Shown in pieces: positions 10,832-22,841 of a stretch of DNA of 64,000 bases; positions within the stretch are counted from its first letter, which is position 1, and every line of letters begins with the position of its first letter. A program made the position numbers and the translations under genes. Under the pieces are notes generated by a model. That model did not search any database and was not told the DNA's origin. It saw nothing but the letters and a program-made list of their open reading frames with translations. The stretch is from Dielma fastidiosa (GTDB lineage: Bacteria > Bacillota_I > Bacilli_A > Erysipelotrichales > Erysipelotrichaceae), in assembly GCF_000313565.1 (NCBI RefSeq), contig NZ_HE578926.1, positions 173,760 through 237,759 of the forward strand. The letters run 5' to 3'.

Positions 10832-11573
10832 ATGATTATTGATGCCCATACACATATCTGCACAAATAACACAAATCCCATCGCATCCGTTGATCATTTA
10901 CTGGAAGAAATGCATGCAGCAAATACCGATGCGGCAATTGTATTCCCGCTTTCAGATGCATTTTCAGCAAATAAAGAATTAGTTGATGCAATTAAAGGTC
11001 ATCCAAATCTTATTCCGCTTGCCTTTATCAATCCCAATGAAAAAGAGGCACTTTCTCAATTTAAACAATGCATTGAAGAATATGGCATGCGCGGTTTAAA
11101 GATACATCCAACCTTGAGTAATTTTCATATCGATGACCGCAGTAAATTGCATGAATTGTTCAGCTGCTGCGATGAACATCGGTTGAATATTGTGATACAC
11201 TGCACTTCAGATGACCACCGTGTTCATCCTTACCATATAGAAACGATGGCAAAATGCTATCCGCATGCTACCTTTCAAATCGCTCACATGGGAGCTATCT
11301 GGTGCGCAGATCAGGCGATTGAAACAGCAAAGCGCAATGATAACATTTATCTGGATACCGGCATTGCTTCTTTCAATGCCCTGCGCAGAGCGATGAATGA
11401 AGTCCCTGATAAAGTATTAATGGGAGCCGACTTCCCTTTCTATCTTTATGAGATGGAACAAATAAAGGTTAAAAAAAGCAGCAGAATATTCTCAAAATGA
11501 TACCGCGGAAGTCTTTCGCCTTGCTGCCGGAGAGAACTGCCGAAAGCTATACAGGATTGAGGAAAAACGATGA
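10832..11573 (+). pseudogene. Amidohydrolase-family metal-dependent hydrolase, frameshifted near its end
   Basis: Start ATG 10832 follows AAGGAGG. The product is a TIM-barrel amidohydrolase: IIDAHTH (first metal site), RGLKIHPTLS, NIVIHCTSD, FQIAHMGA and LMGADFPF with the catalytic Asp. The open frame ends at 11500 with a foreign tail. After an A7 run (11471-11477) the next frame restores the expected end (VKKAAEYSQND... GENCRKLY) and stops at 11573, overlapping the start of the glucosidase remnant by ATGA. One A too many explains this. The truncated 222-residue protein keeps all visible metal ligands and could be partly active. Role in beta-glucoside use is unknown. Confidence 0.75.
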
Positions 11574-11796
11574 GCTTCCCTGAAAATTTTTTATGGGACG
11601 CATTTCCGCCTGTCAGAGTGAATGTAACTATAATGTTGACGTTGGTTATATGATGTGGGAACTCATCGATCGTATATCGTCAGACAGCTCTGAAATGTCT
11701 AAACGTTACAGCTTTATCTATGTCGATCAGAACGAAGAAGGAAATAACATAGGAAACGATACTGCAAAAATAGTTTTTATTGAGCATTGCATTTAA
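11570..11796 (+). pseudogene. Remnant of a GH1 6-phospho-beta-glucosidase with internal deletion
   Basis: ATG 11570 opens MSFPENFLW, the GH1 N-terminus. After a frame change the text reads ISACQSEC, which matches SANQCEGA. It then jumps directly to the enzyme's C-terminal end: VGYMMWELIDRISSDSSEMS, KRYSFIYVD, ending at 11796. The module 1 enzyme has [20 protein letters not shown] and KRYGFVYVD at that place. About 1.2 kb with both catalytic Glu residues is gone. It sits where modules 1 and 3 carry their intact glucosidase. Confidence 0.8.
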
Positions 11797-11816
11797 ACCA
11801 ATGGAGGTGAATTATA

Positions 11817-12656
11817 ATGCTCGTTAATCAGGATATTGAACAATTAAATGAATATTTATACTGTATAAAAGAATGTGATTCAGTGAATCGCTATGTTGTG
11901 GTGGGCAGTGATCAAGCGATGCTGATTGATACTGGCTATGGCTTTGCGGATTTCCGTCAGCTAATTAAAAAAATCACCGATAAGCCATTAATTACCGTCT
12001 TAACGCATGGCCATCCGGATCATGGTCTGGGTGCTTATTTGTTTGATGAAGTATGGGTACATGAAAAAGATTATCTGCGTTTATTAAAAGATGACAATCA
12101 AGAAACTAAAGCATTGGCTGTGAATCATCGTTTAAAGAAGATGCCAGAATTAATCAATCAGATGAATCCTGAAGTCTATAATCAGAAATTGATTAAGCAG
12201 ACCACATTCCGATATTTTAAAGAGGGTGATAGTTTTGATCTGGGCGGTATTGTGCTGAAAATCATTGAGATTCCGGGTCACTCCTATGGTTCTGTCGCCT
12301 TGTATGAAGAAACAAAGGGATGGCTGTTTACCGGCGATACATTGGCTCATTATAACATCTGGAATCAAATGGATTTTGTTGATTCACCGCGGTTAAGTGT
12401 CCTGATGGCGACTTACAAAAAATTGGCTCAGATGCGGAAGATTGAGGAAATCTACCCCGCGCATGGCGAAAAACCAATTGATCGCGGTATCATTGATGAA
12501 TCAATAGATGGTTTGAAAGACTTGCTGACACATCATGATGAGGATGAGAAAATTGATACCTTCATGGGAACTGCATATAGACACGTTTATAAACATTTCA
12601 TCCTGTTATATTCTAAGGCACATTTAGAAGATGCGTTAGAGAATGGTTTGGAATAA
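11817..12656 (+). CDS. Metallo-beta-lactamase fold hydrolase
   Basis: A 279-residue cytoplasmic MBL-fold protein. The zinc motif HxHxDH is THGHPDHG (H64, H66, D68, H69), followed by the further ligands in IPGHSYGS, FTGDTL and YPAHGE. These place it with glyoxalase II-like or phosphodiesterase-like hydrolases; the substrate cannot be read from sequence. It has its own GGAGGTG binding site and no obvious promoter, so it is probably the last gene of the module 2 operon. It is intact, unlike the three genes before it. Confidence 0.85.
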   Translation: MLVNQDIEQLNEYLYCIKECDSVNRYVVVGSDQAMLIDTGYGFADFRQLIKKITDKPLITVLTHGHPDHGLGAYLFDEVWVHEKDYLRLLKDDNQETKALAVNHRLKKMPELINQMNPEVYNQKLIKQTTFRYFKEGDSFDLGGIVLKIIEIPGHSYGSVALYEETKGWLFTGDTLAHYNIWNQMDFVDSPRLSVLMATYKKLAQMRKIEEIYPAHGEKPIDRGIIDESIDGLKDLLTHHDEDEKIDTFMGTAYRHVYKHFILLYSKAHLEDALENGLE

Positions 12657-13015
12657 TATTTTCAAGACTTTTTGCTATTGGTGTCAAATTAAAACGAAAT
12701 AAACTAATTTTATGTATTTCAGATAAGGTAACAGCATTAATCTAACTCTTTTCGTTTATTAATTACACCATTACCTAAAACCGTATTAATGTAAATTTTA
12801 GGTAATTAGATGCTTCATTCCAAAAGAAGCAAACCATTCCATGATCAAAAACTGGCATTTTTACCGTTTTTTGGTCATGACAATCAAAATTTCTTATTGG
12901 TAATTTTTCAGATCTTTAATTAAAAATTCTAATGAAAGCCGAAGTAACAATGAAAACGAGGCATCAATAAGCTAAAAGAAATTTAACTGAATCGGCATAA
13001 TTTCACAAATTATGA
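12657..13015. other. Intergenic stretch without a gene
   Basis: AT-rich sequence with several short dyads (for example around 12760-12810, where TAATTACACC and TTTTAGGTAATTA recur). I see no coding frame, RNA gene or clear terminator. Confidence 0.5.
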
Positions 13016-13044
13016 TTGACAATTTCATTTAGCCATGCTAGATT
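13016..13044 (+). promoter_or_regulatory. Promoter of module 3
   Basis: TTGACA (13016-13021), 17-bp spacer, TAGATT (13039-13044), followed 13 bases later by the module's RAT element. Confidence 0.65.
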
Positions 13045-13057
13045 AAGAATATAAATT

Positions 13058-13141
13058 GGTTTGTAACCGTGGAAATGGGCAACACCTTAAATATTATCGC
13101 TAACTTTTGTGTGGTATAATATTTTTAGGTGTTTTTTATTT
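13058..13141 (+). promoter_or_regulatory. RAT antiterminator and terminator in the leader of module 3
   Basis: GGTTTGTAACC...GGGCAACACC (13058-13086) is a RAT whose third base is T, where modules 1 and 2 have A (GGATTG). Its 3' end AACACCTTAAATATTAT pairs with ATAATATTTTTAGGTGTT, followed by TTTTATTTTT, as the terminator. Confidence 0.8.
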
Positions 13142-13161
13142 TTACTGGAAGGGGTGAGTCA

Positions 13162-13998
13162 ATGATTATCAAGAAAAAGTTCAATAATAATATTCTGCTG
13201 GCAGAAGATGAAAATCACAATGAAGTCGTCCTGCTTGGTAAAAGCATTGCCTTTGAAAAAAAAGTAGGCGAGCGTATCGATGAGACGCTCATTGAAAAGA
13301 AATTCGTACCAGATTATCAGGACGTTGCCAACCAGTTTATTCAGCTTCTGAACAAGGTACCGCTTCAGCAAATCGACCTTATAAACAAAATCATAACCAA
13401 TGCTGAAAAAGAACTGAATGTAACGTTTAATGATTCAATCTATATTGGATTAACCGATCACTTGAATTATGCGTTAACCCGCGCCAGAGAACATATGAAT
13501 CTTAAAAACGCGATGCTGTGGGAAATTAAAAAATTCTATGCGAAAGAATTTGCAGTGGCATTAAAAGCGCTTGATCTGATAGCCTATTATGAAAATGTTA
13601 AACTGAGTGAGGATGAAGCTGGTTACATCGCTTTGCATTTCGTGAATGCGCAGCAGGACAGCAATATGGAAACGACAATCTTAATGACTGATATCGTTCA
13701 GGATGTTGTACAAATTATCAAGTTTCAGTTTAATATGAATCTTGATGAGCATTCACTCAATTACAGCCGGCTGATTACCCATCTTCGCTATTTTACGTTA
13801 AGAATGCTGCATGGCGAGCTGGCAGTCAATCATGAAGATTTATTATTTAATACGTTAAAGAACAGTTATCACCGTGCTTATGAATGCGCGCTTAAAATCA
13901 AAGATTACTTTAATAAACGCTGTAACATAACCTTAACCAATGAAGAATTATCTTACTTAATCATACATATTAATCGAGTAACAACAAGAGATTTATAA
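13162..13998 (+). CDS. licT: LicT/BglG-type transcription antiterminator (module 3)
   Basis: A 278-residue antiterminator. The CAT domain (about 1-58) reads KKFNNNILLAEDEN...LLGKSIAF; PRD1 (about 65-170) has GLTDHLNYA and DEAGYIALHFVN; PRD2 (about 171-278) has SRLITHLRYF and YLIIHINRV. Start ATG 13162 follows GGAAGGGGTG; an in-frame upstream extension runs through the terminator and is not used. Compared with module 1, the CAT loop has LLGKSIAF in place of LMGKGIGF, which could go with the changed RAT sequence of this module. The PTS and glucosidase follow in the same orientation. Confidence 0.92.
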   Translation: MIIKKKFNNNILLAEDENHNEVVLLGKSIAFEKKVGERIDETLIEKKFVPDYQDVANQFIQLLNKVPLQQIDLINKIITNAEKELNVTFNDSIYIGLTDHLNYALTRAREHMNLKNAMLWEIKKFYAKEFAVALKALDLIAYYENVKLSEDEAGYIALHFVNAQQDSNMETTILMTDIVQDVVQIIKFQFNMNLDEHSLNYSRLITHLRYFTLRMLHGELAVNHEDLLFNTLKNSYHRAYECALKIKDYFNKRCNITLTNEELSYLIIHINRVTTRDL

Positions 13999-14004
13999 AT
14001 TTCG

Positions 14005-14074
14005 GGTTTGTAACCTAACGGGCAATTCCTGGTATTGAAAAGTCGATGACTTTTTTATATGCCAGGTTTTTTAT
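14005..14074 (+). promoter_or_regulatory. RAT antiterminator and terminator before the module 3 PTS gene
   Basis: GGTTTGTAACC TAACGGGCAATTCC (14005-14029) is the second GGTTTG-type RAT, starting six bases after the licT stop. Its end CCTGG opens a terminator: CCTGGTAT..GAAAAGTC pairs with GACTTTT..CCAGG, followed by TTTTTTATT (to 14074). Confidence 0.8.
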
Positions 14075-14112
14075 TTGATATTATCGGTGAATACCGTTGA
14101 TATATACAATGA

Positions 14113-17377
<3,265 letters not shown>

Positions 17378-17385
17378 AACAATAA

Positions 17386-17441
17386 AAAGCAGAATCACAT
17401 TAACGATGATCTTAGATCAAAGTGTGGTTCTGCTTTTTTGT
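17386..17441 (+). terminator. Terminator of module 3
   Basis: AAGCAGAA..CACATT pairs with AAGTGTG.TTCTGCTT, followed by TTTTT. The rest of the gap to 17788 has no recognisable gene or signal except the binding site of the next gene. Confidence 0.8.
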
Positions 17442-17788
17442 TATACATTCTAACACTGCCCAATGAAGTAATGTAAATCATTGATTTTTTATGCATCTTC
17501 CAACTAAGTTTTTCAAGCAATTATAGACATAAGAATTTCTTCAGCAAATCATAATGAAGCAAGGTATTCATATAAAGCATATCAAGGTATAGATTATAAG
17601 TATTAGCTATATCTCAAAACATTATTTATAATGAAATCAGGATGTACAACATGATGGCCGTCACGAATGATGAGCAGATGACAAAAACATGTATGTCCTA
17701 TGTAAATAGTCAGCTCAGCTTACAAGGACGGGCTGAACAAAATTCTAATTTCTAAAATTCAAAAAGTTACAATTTAGGAGGTATTTTT

Positions 17789-18961
17789 ATGATGAGCTTT
17801 AACTTCAGCAATCCCACAAATCTTTACTTTGGCAGCGGTTCATTAAATCGCTTAGGAAGTCTTAAACTGCCAGGAAAAAAAGCGTTGGTTTTAATTTCAA
17901 ATGGAAAATCTACTAAAGCCAATGGCTATCTTGACCGAACGCTTGCCGAATTAAAAAAGGCCGGTGCTGAAACTGTTGTATTCGATAAAATCATGGAGAA
18001 TCCAGTTAAAGATGTGATTATGGAAGGTGCCGCTTTCGCGCGGGAAAATGAATGTGATTTCATTGTAGCACTTGGCGGCGGTGCGGTGATTGACGCTTCT
18101 TCTGCTATTGCCGCAATGGTAACTAACCAAGGTGATTTATGGGATTATGTGTTTGGCGGCACTGGTAAGTGTCAGCCGCTTTCAAATGCAGGATTACCCA
18201 TTGTTGCGATTGCGACAACCTCAGGTACAGGTTCTGAAATGAATGGGTTCGGGGTTATTTCCAATTTAGAAACAAAAGAAAAAATTGGTTTTGGCAATCC
18301 CTCACTGACACCAGTAATCGCGATTGTTGATCCTGAATTAATGCAGACAGTTCCCGCAAAATATACCGCTTATCAGGGCTTTGATGCGCTGTTCCATAAT
18401 ACTGAGGTCATGATGTCAAAAGGAATCAATAAATTAAGTGAAACCATAGCCCTCTGTGCGATTGAAAGCATTGCCGAATATTTACCTAGAGCTGTTAAAA
18501 ATGGTAAAGATTTAGAAGCAAGAGAACAGATTGCCTATGGCAGCACGATGGCAGGTATTACCATGCAGCTAACCTCAACAACCGCTCAGCACAGCATGGA
18601 GCATTCAATGAGCGCTTACCATCATAATCTGCCGCATGGCGCAGGATTGATCATGATATCTAAAGCCTTTGCTGAATTCTTTATTGAAAAACATGCTTGT
18701 GATGAACAATTTATTAAAATGGCAAAAGCAATGGGTATACATCAAGCTGATAAACCCCAAGATTTCATTACAGCCTTACTTCAATTACAGGAAGCCTGCG
18801 GGGTTGCAGACTTAAAAATGAGTGATTATGGCATTACAATTGATGAAGCAATGACATTGGCAAAAGGCGCGCGATCTATGCAGGGCGGTTTATTTGAAGC
18901 CAATCCCTGTGAAATGACAGATGAGGATTGTGCTGGAATCTTTGAGAAATCTTATCGTTAG
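17789..18961 (+). CDS. Iron-containing alcohol dehydrogenase (butanol dehydrogenase type)
   Basis: A 390-residue cytoplasmic oxidoreductase of the Fe-ADH family, which reduces aldehydes to alcohols with NAD(P)H and so re-oxidises cofactor in fermentation. The NAD(P)-binding site shows as ALGGGAVIDASSAIA and TTSGTGSE. The Fe ligands are in the region HSMEHSMSAYHHNLPHGAG (His residues around 266-281) plus the upstream Asp. It most resembles the BDH group. Start ATG follows AGGAGG; a second ATG follows at once. The sugar acetyltransferase begins 15 bases after the stop, so the two are likely co-transcribed. Confidence 0.9.
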   Translation: MMSFNFSNPTNLYFGSGSLNRLGSLKLPGKKALVLISNGKSTKANGYLDRTLAELKKAGAETVVFDKIMENPVKDVIMEGAAFARENECDFIVALGGGAVIDASSAIAAMVTNQGDLWDYVFGGTGKCQPLSNAGLPIVAIATTSGTGSEMNGFGVISNLETKEKIGFGNPSLTPVIAIVDPELMQTVPAKYTAYQGFDALFHNTEVMMSKGINKLSETIALCAIESIAEYLPRAVKNGKDLEAREQIAYGSTMAGITMQLTSTTAQHSMEHSMSAYHHNLPHGAGLIMISKAFAEFFIEKHACDEQFIKMAKAMGIHQADKPQDFITALLQLQEACGVADLKMSDYGITIDEAMTLAKGARSMQGGLFEANPCEMTDEDCAGIFEKSYR

Positions 18962-18976
18962 GCACAGGATAACACT

Positions 18977-19546
18977 ATGAATATCGAGATGTTTTTAAAC
19001 GATCTAAGACAAGGAAAACCTATTGCTAAAGATTCCAATGAACAGCAGCTCATGCATCAGCTTGCGGATGATGCTATGCGAATAAGCGCCAAACTTAATA
19101 ATCACTATCATAATGCAAATGAAATTCGTTCATTGTTTGCAGAGCTGATAGGTAAACCAGTACCCGCAAGCTTTTCGTTATTTCCGCCCTTCTATTCTGA
19201 ATGTGGTAAAAATATCTTTATTGCGGAACATGTTTTTATTAACTGCGGCTGTCATTTTCAAGACCATGGCGGCATCTATATCGATGAAGGAACACAAATT
19301 GGCTCATATGTTGTCATGGCAACAATCAATCACGGGCAAAAGCCATCTGAACGCGCAAATAGTTATCCAGCGCCGATACACATTGGAAAAAATGTATGGA
19401 TTGGCTCTCATGCTGCGATTCTGCCCGGGGTAACGATTAATGACAATGCGATTATTGCTGCTGGTGCCGTGGTAACAAAGGATGTGCCTGCAAACACAAT
19501 CGTAGGCGGCGTCCCAGCTAAGTTATTAAAGCACATAGCATCTTAG
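18977..19546 (+). CDS. Maltose/galactoside-type O-acetyltransferase
   Basis: A 189-residue left-handed beta-helix acyltransferase that transfers acetyl from acetyl-CoA to a sugar hydroxyl. The N-terminal helical cap (about 1-60, with [13 protein letters not shown]) is followed by hexapeptide repeats: [22 protein letters not shown], the catalytic-His region ATINHGQKP, then [17 protein letters not shown] and [14 protein letters not shown]. The end GGVPAKLLK is typical. It lies directly behind the dehydrogenase with a weak binding site. It may detoxify non-metabolisable sugars, as proposed for the family. Confidence 0.88.
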   Translation: MNIEMFLNDLRQGKPIAKDSNEQQLMHQLADDAMRISAKLNNHYHNANEIRSLFAELIGKPVPASFSLFPPFYSECGKNIFIAEHVFINCGCHFQDHGGIYIDEGTQIGSYVVMATINHGQKPSERANSYPAPIHIGKNVWIGSHAAILPGVTINDNAIIAAGAVVTKDVPANTIVGGVPAKLLKHIAS

Positions 19547-19547
19547 G

Positions 19548-19646
19548 ATGAGCAGGAAAATAAGGAAATCTACACTTACAACGAAAACCGATGATTTAGA
19601 AGAGAAAATCGAAATGCTTAAAACTTTTAACGCATCCCTAATTTAA
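19548..19646 (+). CDS. Short hypothetical ORF
   Basis: A 32-codon frame starts one base after the acetyltransferase stop and ends 15 bases before the next gene. The product is basic at the start (MSRKIRKSTL) and helical-looking after it (DDLEEKIEMLKTFN). It resembles nothing I can name. Overlapping termination and re-initiation is possible; it may also be chance or a relic. Confidence 0.25.
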   Translation: MSRKIRKSTLTTKTDDLEEKIEMLKTFNASLI

Positions 19647-19661
19647 AAGGAGTGAAATACG

Positions 19662-21110
19662 ATGAAAAGACACAATCCCTTAGCAGCAATGTTTATGATA
19701 TCGCTTTTGTGTATATTAAGCGCATGCGGTAATGAGCTTAAACAAAACCATACTATTGCAGCGACAGATAATCCCACAGTTAAAGAATCAAATAATGAGG
19801 ATACAGTTGAAAAAAAGACTTTAGTTGTATATTTTTCCGCTACTGGAACAACTAAAACATTATCTGAACATGCAGCCGATATTCTTAATTCTGATATTTA
19901 TGAAATTGTTCCTGCCATACCTTATACCGAGGAAGATTTAGCATATTATACTGATGGCCGCGCGGATCAAGAGCAACAGGATAATGAGGCACGTCCAGCC
20001 ATCAGTGAACCCATTAAAAATATCGAGCAGTATGAAACCATCGTCCTTGGTTATCCGATCTGGCATGGTCAAGCCCCAAGAATCATCAGTACCTTTTTAG
20101 AAAGCTATGATTTCTCAAATAAAACAATATTGCCATTTTGCACATCACAAAGCAGTGGTATCGGCACAAGCGATACGAATCTTCATTCACTCGCTGACAA
20201 TGCGAAATGGCTTGAGGGCAGACGCTTCGCAGCTGATACGACAAGAGAAACGATTAAGGAATGGTTAGACAGCATGGCTATAAAACCAGATAAGAACGCG
20301 TTTGATTTTGATAAACATGTTGTTAAACTCAACAGCGGATATGAAATGCCGATGATGGGATTAGGGACATACAGCCTTTCTGATGATGAATGTTACAATT
20401 CAATCATTGCCTTGCTTAAAAACGGCGGACGTCTTATTGACACTGCTTATATGTATCATAATGAAGCAAGTGTCGGCAGAGCGGTGCGTGAATCAAATAT
20501 AGCTCGAGAAGAAATCTTTGTAACAACCAAACTTTACCTCACTCAATATTCAGATGCCGCAAATGCCATCGATGAAGCATTGGAGCGTCTCGGTTTAGAT
20601 TATATTGATTTGATGCTGCTTCATCACCCAGGTGAAGGTGACGTCGAGGCTTATAAAGCAATGGAACAGGCGGTTAAAGATGGAAAAATTCATTCCATTG
20701 GTTTATCTAATTGGTATGTGGAAGAATTAGAAGCCTTTTTACCACAGATAAGTATAACACCTGCCTTAATACAAAATGAGATTCATCCATATTATCAAGA
20801 AAATGATGTCATTCCCTATGTTCAAAATCTAGGCATAACAATGCAGGGGTGGTATCCCTTTGGCGGCAGAGGCCACACATCTGAATTACTCAGCGATAAG
20901 ACAATTACAACGATAGCGGCTGCTCATAATGTAACCCCTGCGCAAGTGATCTTGCGCTGGAATTTACAGAAAGGTGTTACCGTAATTCCTGGTTCAAGCA
21001 ATCCCAACCATATTCAGGAGAACCTTGACTTATTCACTTTTGAATTATCACAGGACGAAATGGCGCAAATTAACGCGCTGGACAGAAATGAAAAACATGA
21101 TTGGTACTAA
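19662..21110 (+). CDS. Lipoprotein with flavodoxin and aldo/keto reductase domains
   Basis: The 482-residue product starts with a lipoprotein signal: basic n-region, hydrophobic core, and the lipobox LSAC (Cys about 22). A polar linker rich in Asn, Thr and Glu follows. Residues about 50-205 are a flavodoxin: FMN phosphate loop SATGTTKTLSEHAA, then GYPIWHGQAPRIISTFLE. Residues about 220-482 are an aldo/keto reductase: GLGTYSL, DTAYMYHNE (catalytic Tyr), TKLYL (catalytic Lys), LLHHP (catalytic His) and IPGSSNP for NADP binding. Start follows AAAGGAG. Placing an NAD(P)H-type enzyme outside the membrane is odd, so either the lipobox is not processed or electrons come from elsewhere. Confidence 0.85.
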   Translation: MKRHNPLAAMFMISLLCILSACGNELKQNHTIAATDNPTVKESNNEDTVEKKTLVVYFSATGTTKTLSEHAADILNSDIYEIVPAIPYTEEDLAYYTDGRADQEQQDNEARPAISEPIKNIEQYETIVLGYPIWHGQAPRIISTFLESYDFSNKTILPFCTSQSSGIGTSDTNLHSLADNAKWLEGRRFAADTTRETIKEWLDSMAIKPDKNAFDFDKHVVKLNSGYEMPMMGLGTYSLSDDECYNSIIALLKNGGRLIDTAYMYHNEASVGRAVRESNIAREEIFVTTKLYLTQYSDAANAIDEALERLGLDYIDLMLLHHPGEGDVEAYKAMEQAVKDGKIHSIGLSNWYVEELEAFLPQISITPALIQNEIHPYYQENDVIPYVQNLGITMQGWYPFGGRGHTSELLSDKTITTIAAAHNVTPAQVILRWNLQKGVTVIPGSSNPNHIQENLDLFTFELSQDEMAQINALDRNEKHDWY

Positions 21111-21144
21111 TAGTTAGAATGAACTAAAATAATTATCTTCCCAA

Positions 21145-21204
21145 ATAAAAACCGATATTTTAAACTGATCGTAGTATCAATTTAAACATTATCGGTTTTT
21201 TTAT
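21145..21204. terminator. Bidirectional terminator
   Basis: AAAAACCGATA (from 21147) pairs with TATCGGTTTTT (to about 21201), with runs of A and T on both sides. It ends both the lipoprotein gene and the opposing reductase gene. Confidence 0.7.
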
Positions 21205-21214
21205 AAACTGCTGC

Positions 21215-22753
21215 TTAAGCCGTATACTTTTCGCAAAGCATTATGAATTCATCAGGATGAGCGGCTGTCCAATCAGCAAAGGTACTGCCAGCATTTTGAA
21301 TCGTTGTGCCTAATTCAGTAAAGAAAGGAATCATATCTCTTTTTAAAATGGTCCCGATACTTTGTCCAAGCCGGCGTTCTTCTAAATTTTCCCTGCCGTT
21401 AACAACCATCACAAATGCCTGATGCGGCTGCTTATCGATGACCTTTACACTGCCTTGGAAACCGATGCTGCCGATTTGATGAGTTCCGCATGAGCTTGGG
21501 CAGCCGGAAATATGAATTTTAGGCAAAACATGATCCTTAAAATTCAACTCCCGCATAGCCATAATCAATTCATGCAGCATTTCCTGAGAATCACGCAGAC
21601 CCACCTGACAGATTGAAGCGCCGATGCATGCAATACTTGTTTCAAACTCATTTTGCGCGCTGTCATCTGTCAGTGCCAATACTTTTTTAGCTTCATCCGC
21701 AGTCAGATTAATGATATACATTCCCTCATTAGCAGTAATTCGACATTCCACTGACGGCATATCAGCAATCAGCTGATCCAGTTTAATGAAACGATCAATA
21801 TCGATATTGCCGCCGATCGGATGGTAATAGACTGCATATAAACCCGGCTGCTTCTGTTCGATGGCTCTAGGATCAGACAATACTCCGCAAGGTGACTTGT
21901 TGATTGTTGATTCCTTAACTGATAGTTTCAGTTCAGGTTTTTGACGCGCTAAATCCACATAACGGTCAAACTCACTCTGCAGCTTTTCAAGACCTAATGA
22001 TTCCTGCATATAACGAGTTCTTGCCTTAGCGCGGTTTTCATAATTGCCATGTTCTTTAAACAGTTCAATCATCGCATTAATATAGATCAAAACATCCAAA
22101 GGATCAATATGCTCTGCCACTTTCACACCCAGCTTCGGATTATTGCCTAAACCGCCGCAGCAATAAACATCAAATGTATGATCCGAATTAGCCATAAAGC
22201 CTAAATCACGGAAAGAAGCATGAACGCTGTCTTTAGATGAATTGGCAAAAGCGACCTTAAGCTTGCGCGGCAGTTTAATATCGCTTACTAAAGTGATCAT
22301 ATATTCACCGGCAGCCATCGCATACGGCATAATATCAAAAGCCTCGCCCTTTTCAACACCGCTTAATGGTGAGGCAATTACATTTCTCGGATAATCTCCG
22401 CCGCCGCCTCGGCATACGATATCATGATCCAGTGCCTGATCCATGATAATCAAAGCTTCATCAGCGCTTAAATCATGCAGCTGAATCGTTGAACAAGTTG
22501 TGAAATGCGCTCTTTTAATACCATATTCAGCCATCCTTCTGGCAGTAAAATGCATTTTATCCTTACTGAGAACACCGGCGGTCATTCTTAACCGCAGCAT
22601 CATCGCGTTCCCGCCGCGCTGAGCATAGCAGCCAAAACCGCCAGACATCCCCTTAAAATCTTTAACACTTAACTCTTTATTAAAAAATTTATTCACCGTT
22701 TCCCTAAATTCCTGTATTTCATTCTTAATTCTGTATTTTAATTCATCCTGCAT
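21215..22753 (-). CDS. Ferredoxin-type nitrite/sulfite reductase family protein
   Basis: A 512-residue siroheme/4Fe-4S reductase. The two ferredoxin-like half domains and siroheme-binding halves are visible: GGFGCYAQRGGNAMMLRLRM, TTCSTIQLHD and RGGGGDYPRNV in the first half, then the cluster ligands CIGASICQVG and GCPSSCGTHQIG (C-x5-C and C-x3-C). Such enzymes make the six-electron reduction of nitrite to ammonia or sulfite to sulfide. No partner flavoprotein or siroheme gene is nearby, so electrons probably come from ferredoxin. Start ATG follows GGAGGGAAAT. The direction, assimilation or electron disposal, cannot be decided. Confidence 0.88.
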   Translation of the reverse strand: MQDELKYRIKNEIQEFRETVNKFFNKELSVKDFKGMSGGFGCYAQRGGNAMMLRLRMTAGVLSKDKMHFTARRMAEYGIKRAHFTTCSTIQLHDLSADEALIIMDQALDHDIVCRGGGGDYPRNVIASPLSGVEKGEAFDIMPYAMAAGEYMITLVSDIKLPRKLKVAFANSSKDSVHASFRDLGFMANSDHTFDVYCCGGLGNNPKLGVKVAEHIDPLDVLIYINAMIELFKEHGNYENRAKARTRYMQESLGLEKLQSEFDRYVDLARQKPELKLSVKESTINKSPCGVLSDPRAIEQKQPGLYAVYYHPIGGNIDIDRFIKLDQLIADMPSVECRITANEGMYIINLTADEAKKVLALTDDSAQNEFETSIACIGASICQVGLRDSQEMLHELIMAMRELNFKDHVLPKIHISGCPSSCGTHQIGSIGFQGSVKVIDKQPHQAFVMVVNGRENLEERRLGQSIGTILKRDMIPFFTELGTTIQNAGSTFADWTAAHPDEFIMLCEKYTA

Positions 22754-22810
22754 AACATTTCCCTCCGGCTCATTGTTCTAATTTTACCACTCACGCACCC
22801 TCAATTCAAC

Positions 22811-22841
22811 CCAAAAGAACACGTTCTAATAACGTGTTCTT
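22811..22841 (-). terminator. Terminator enclosing the helicase stop codon
   Basis: AGAACACGTT (22816-22825) and AACGTGTTCT (22831-22840) form a perfect 10-bp stem; the loop CTAAT holds the complement of the helicase TAG stop. Read on the minus strand a TTTTGGGTT tail follows. The last codons of the gene are thus part of the terminator. Confidence 0.75.
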
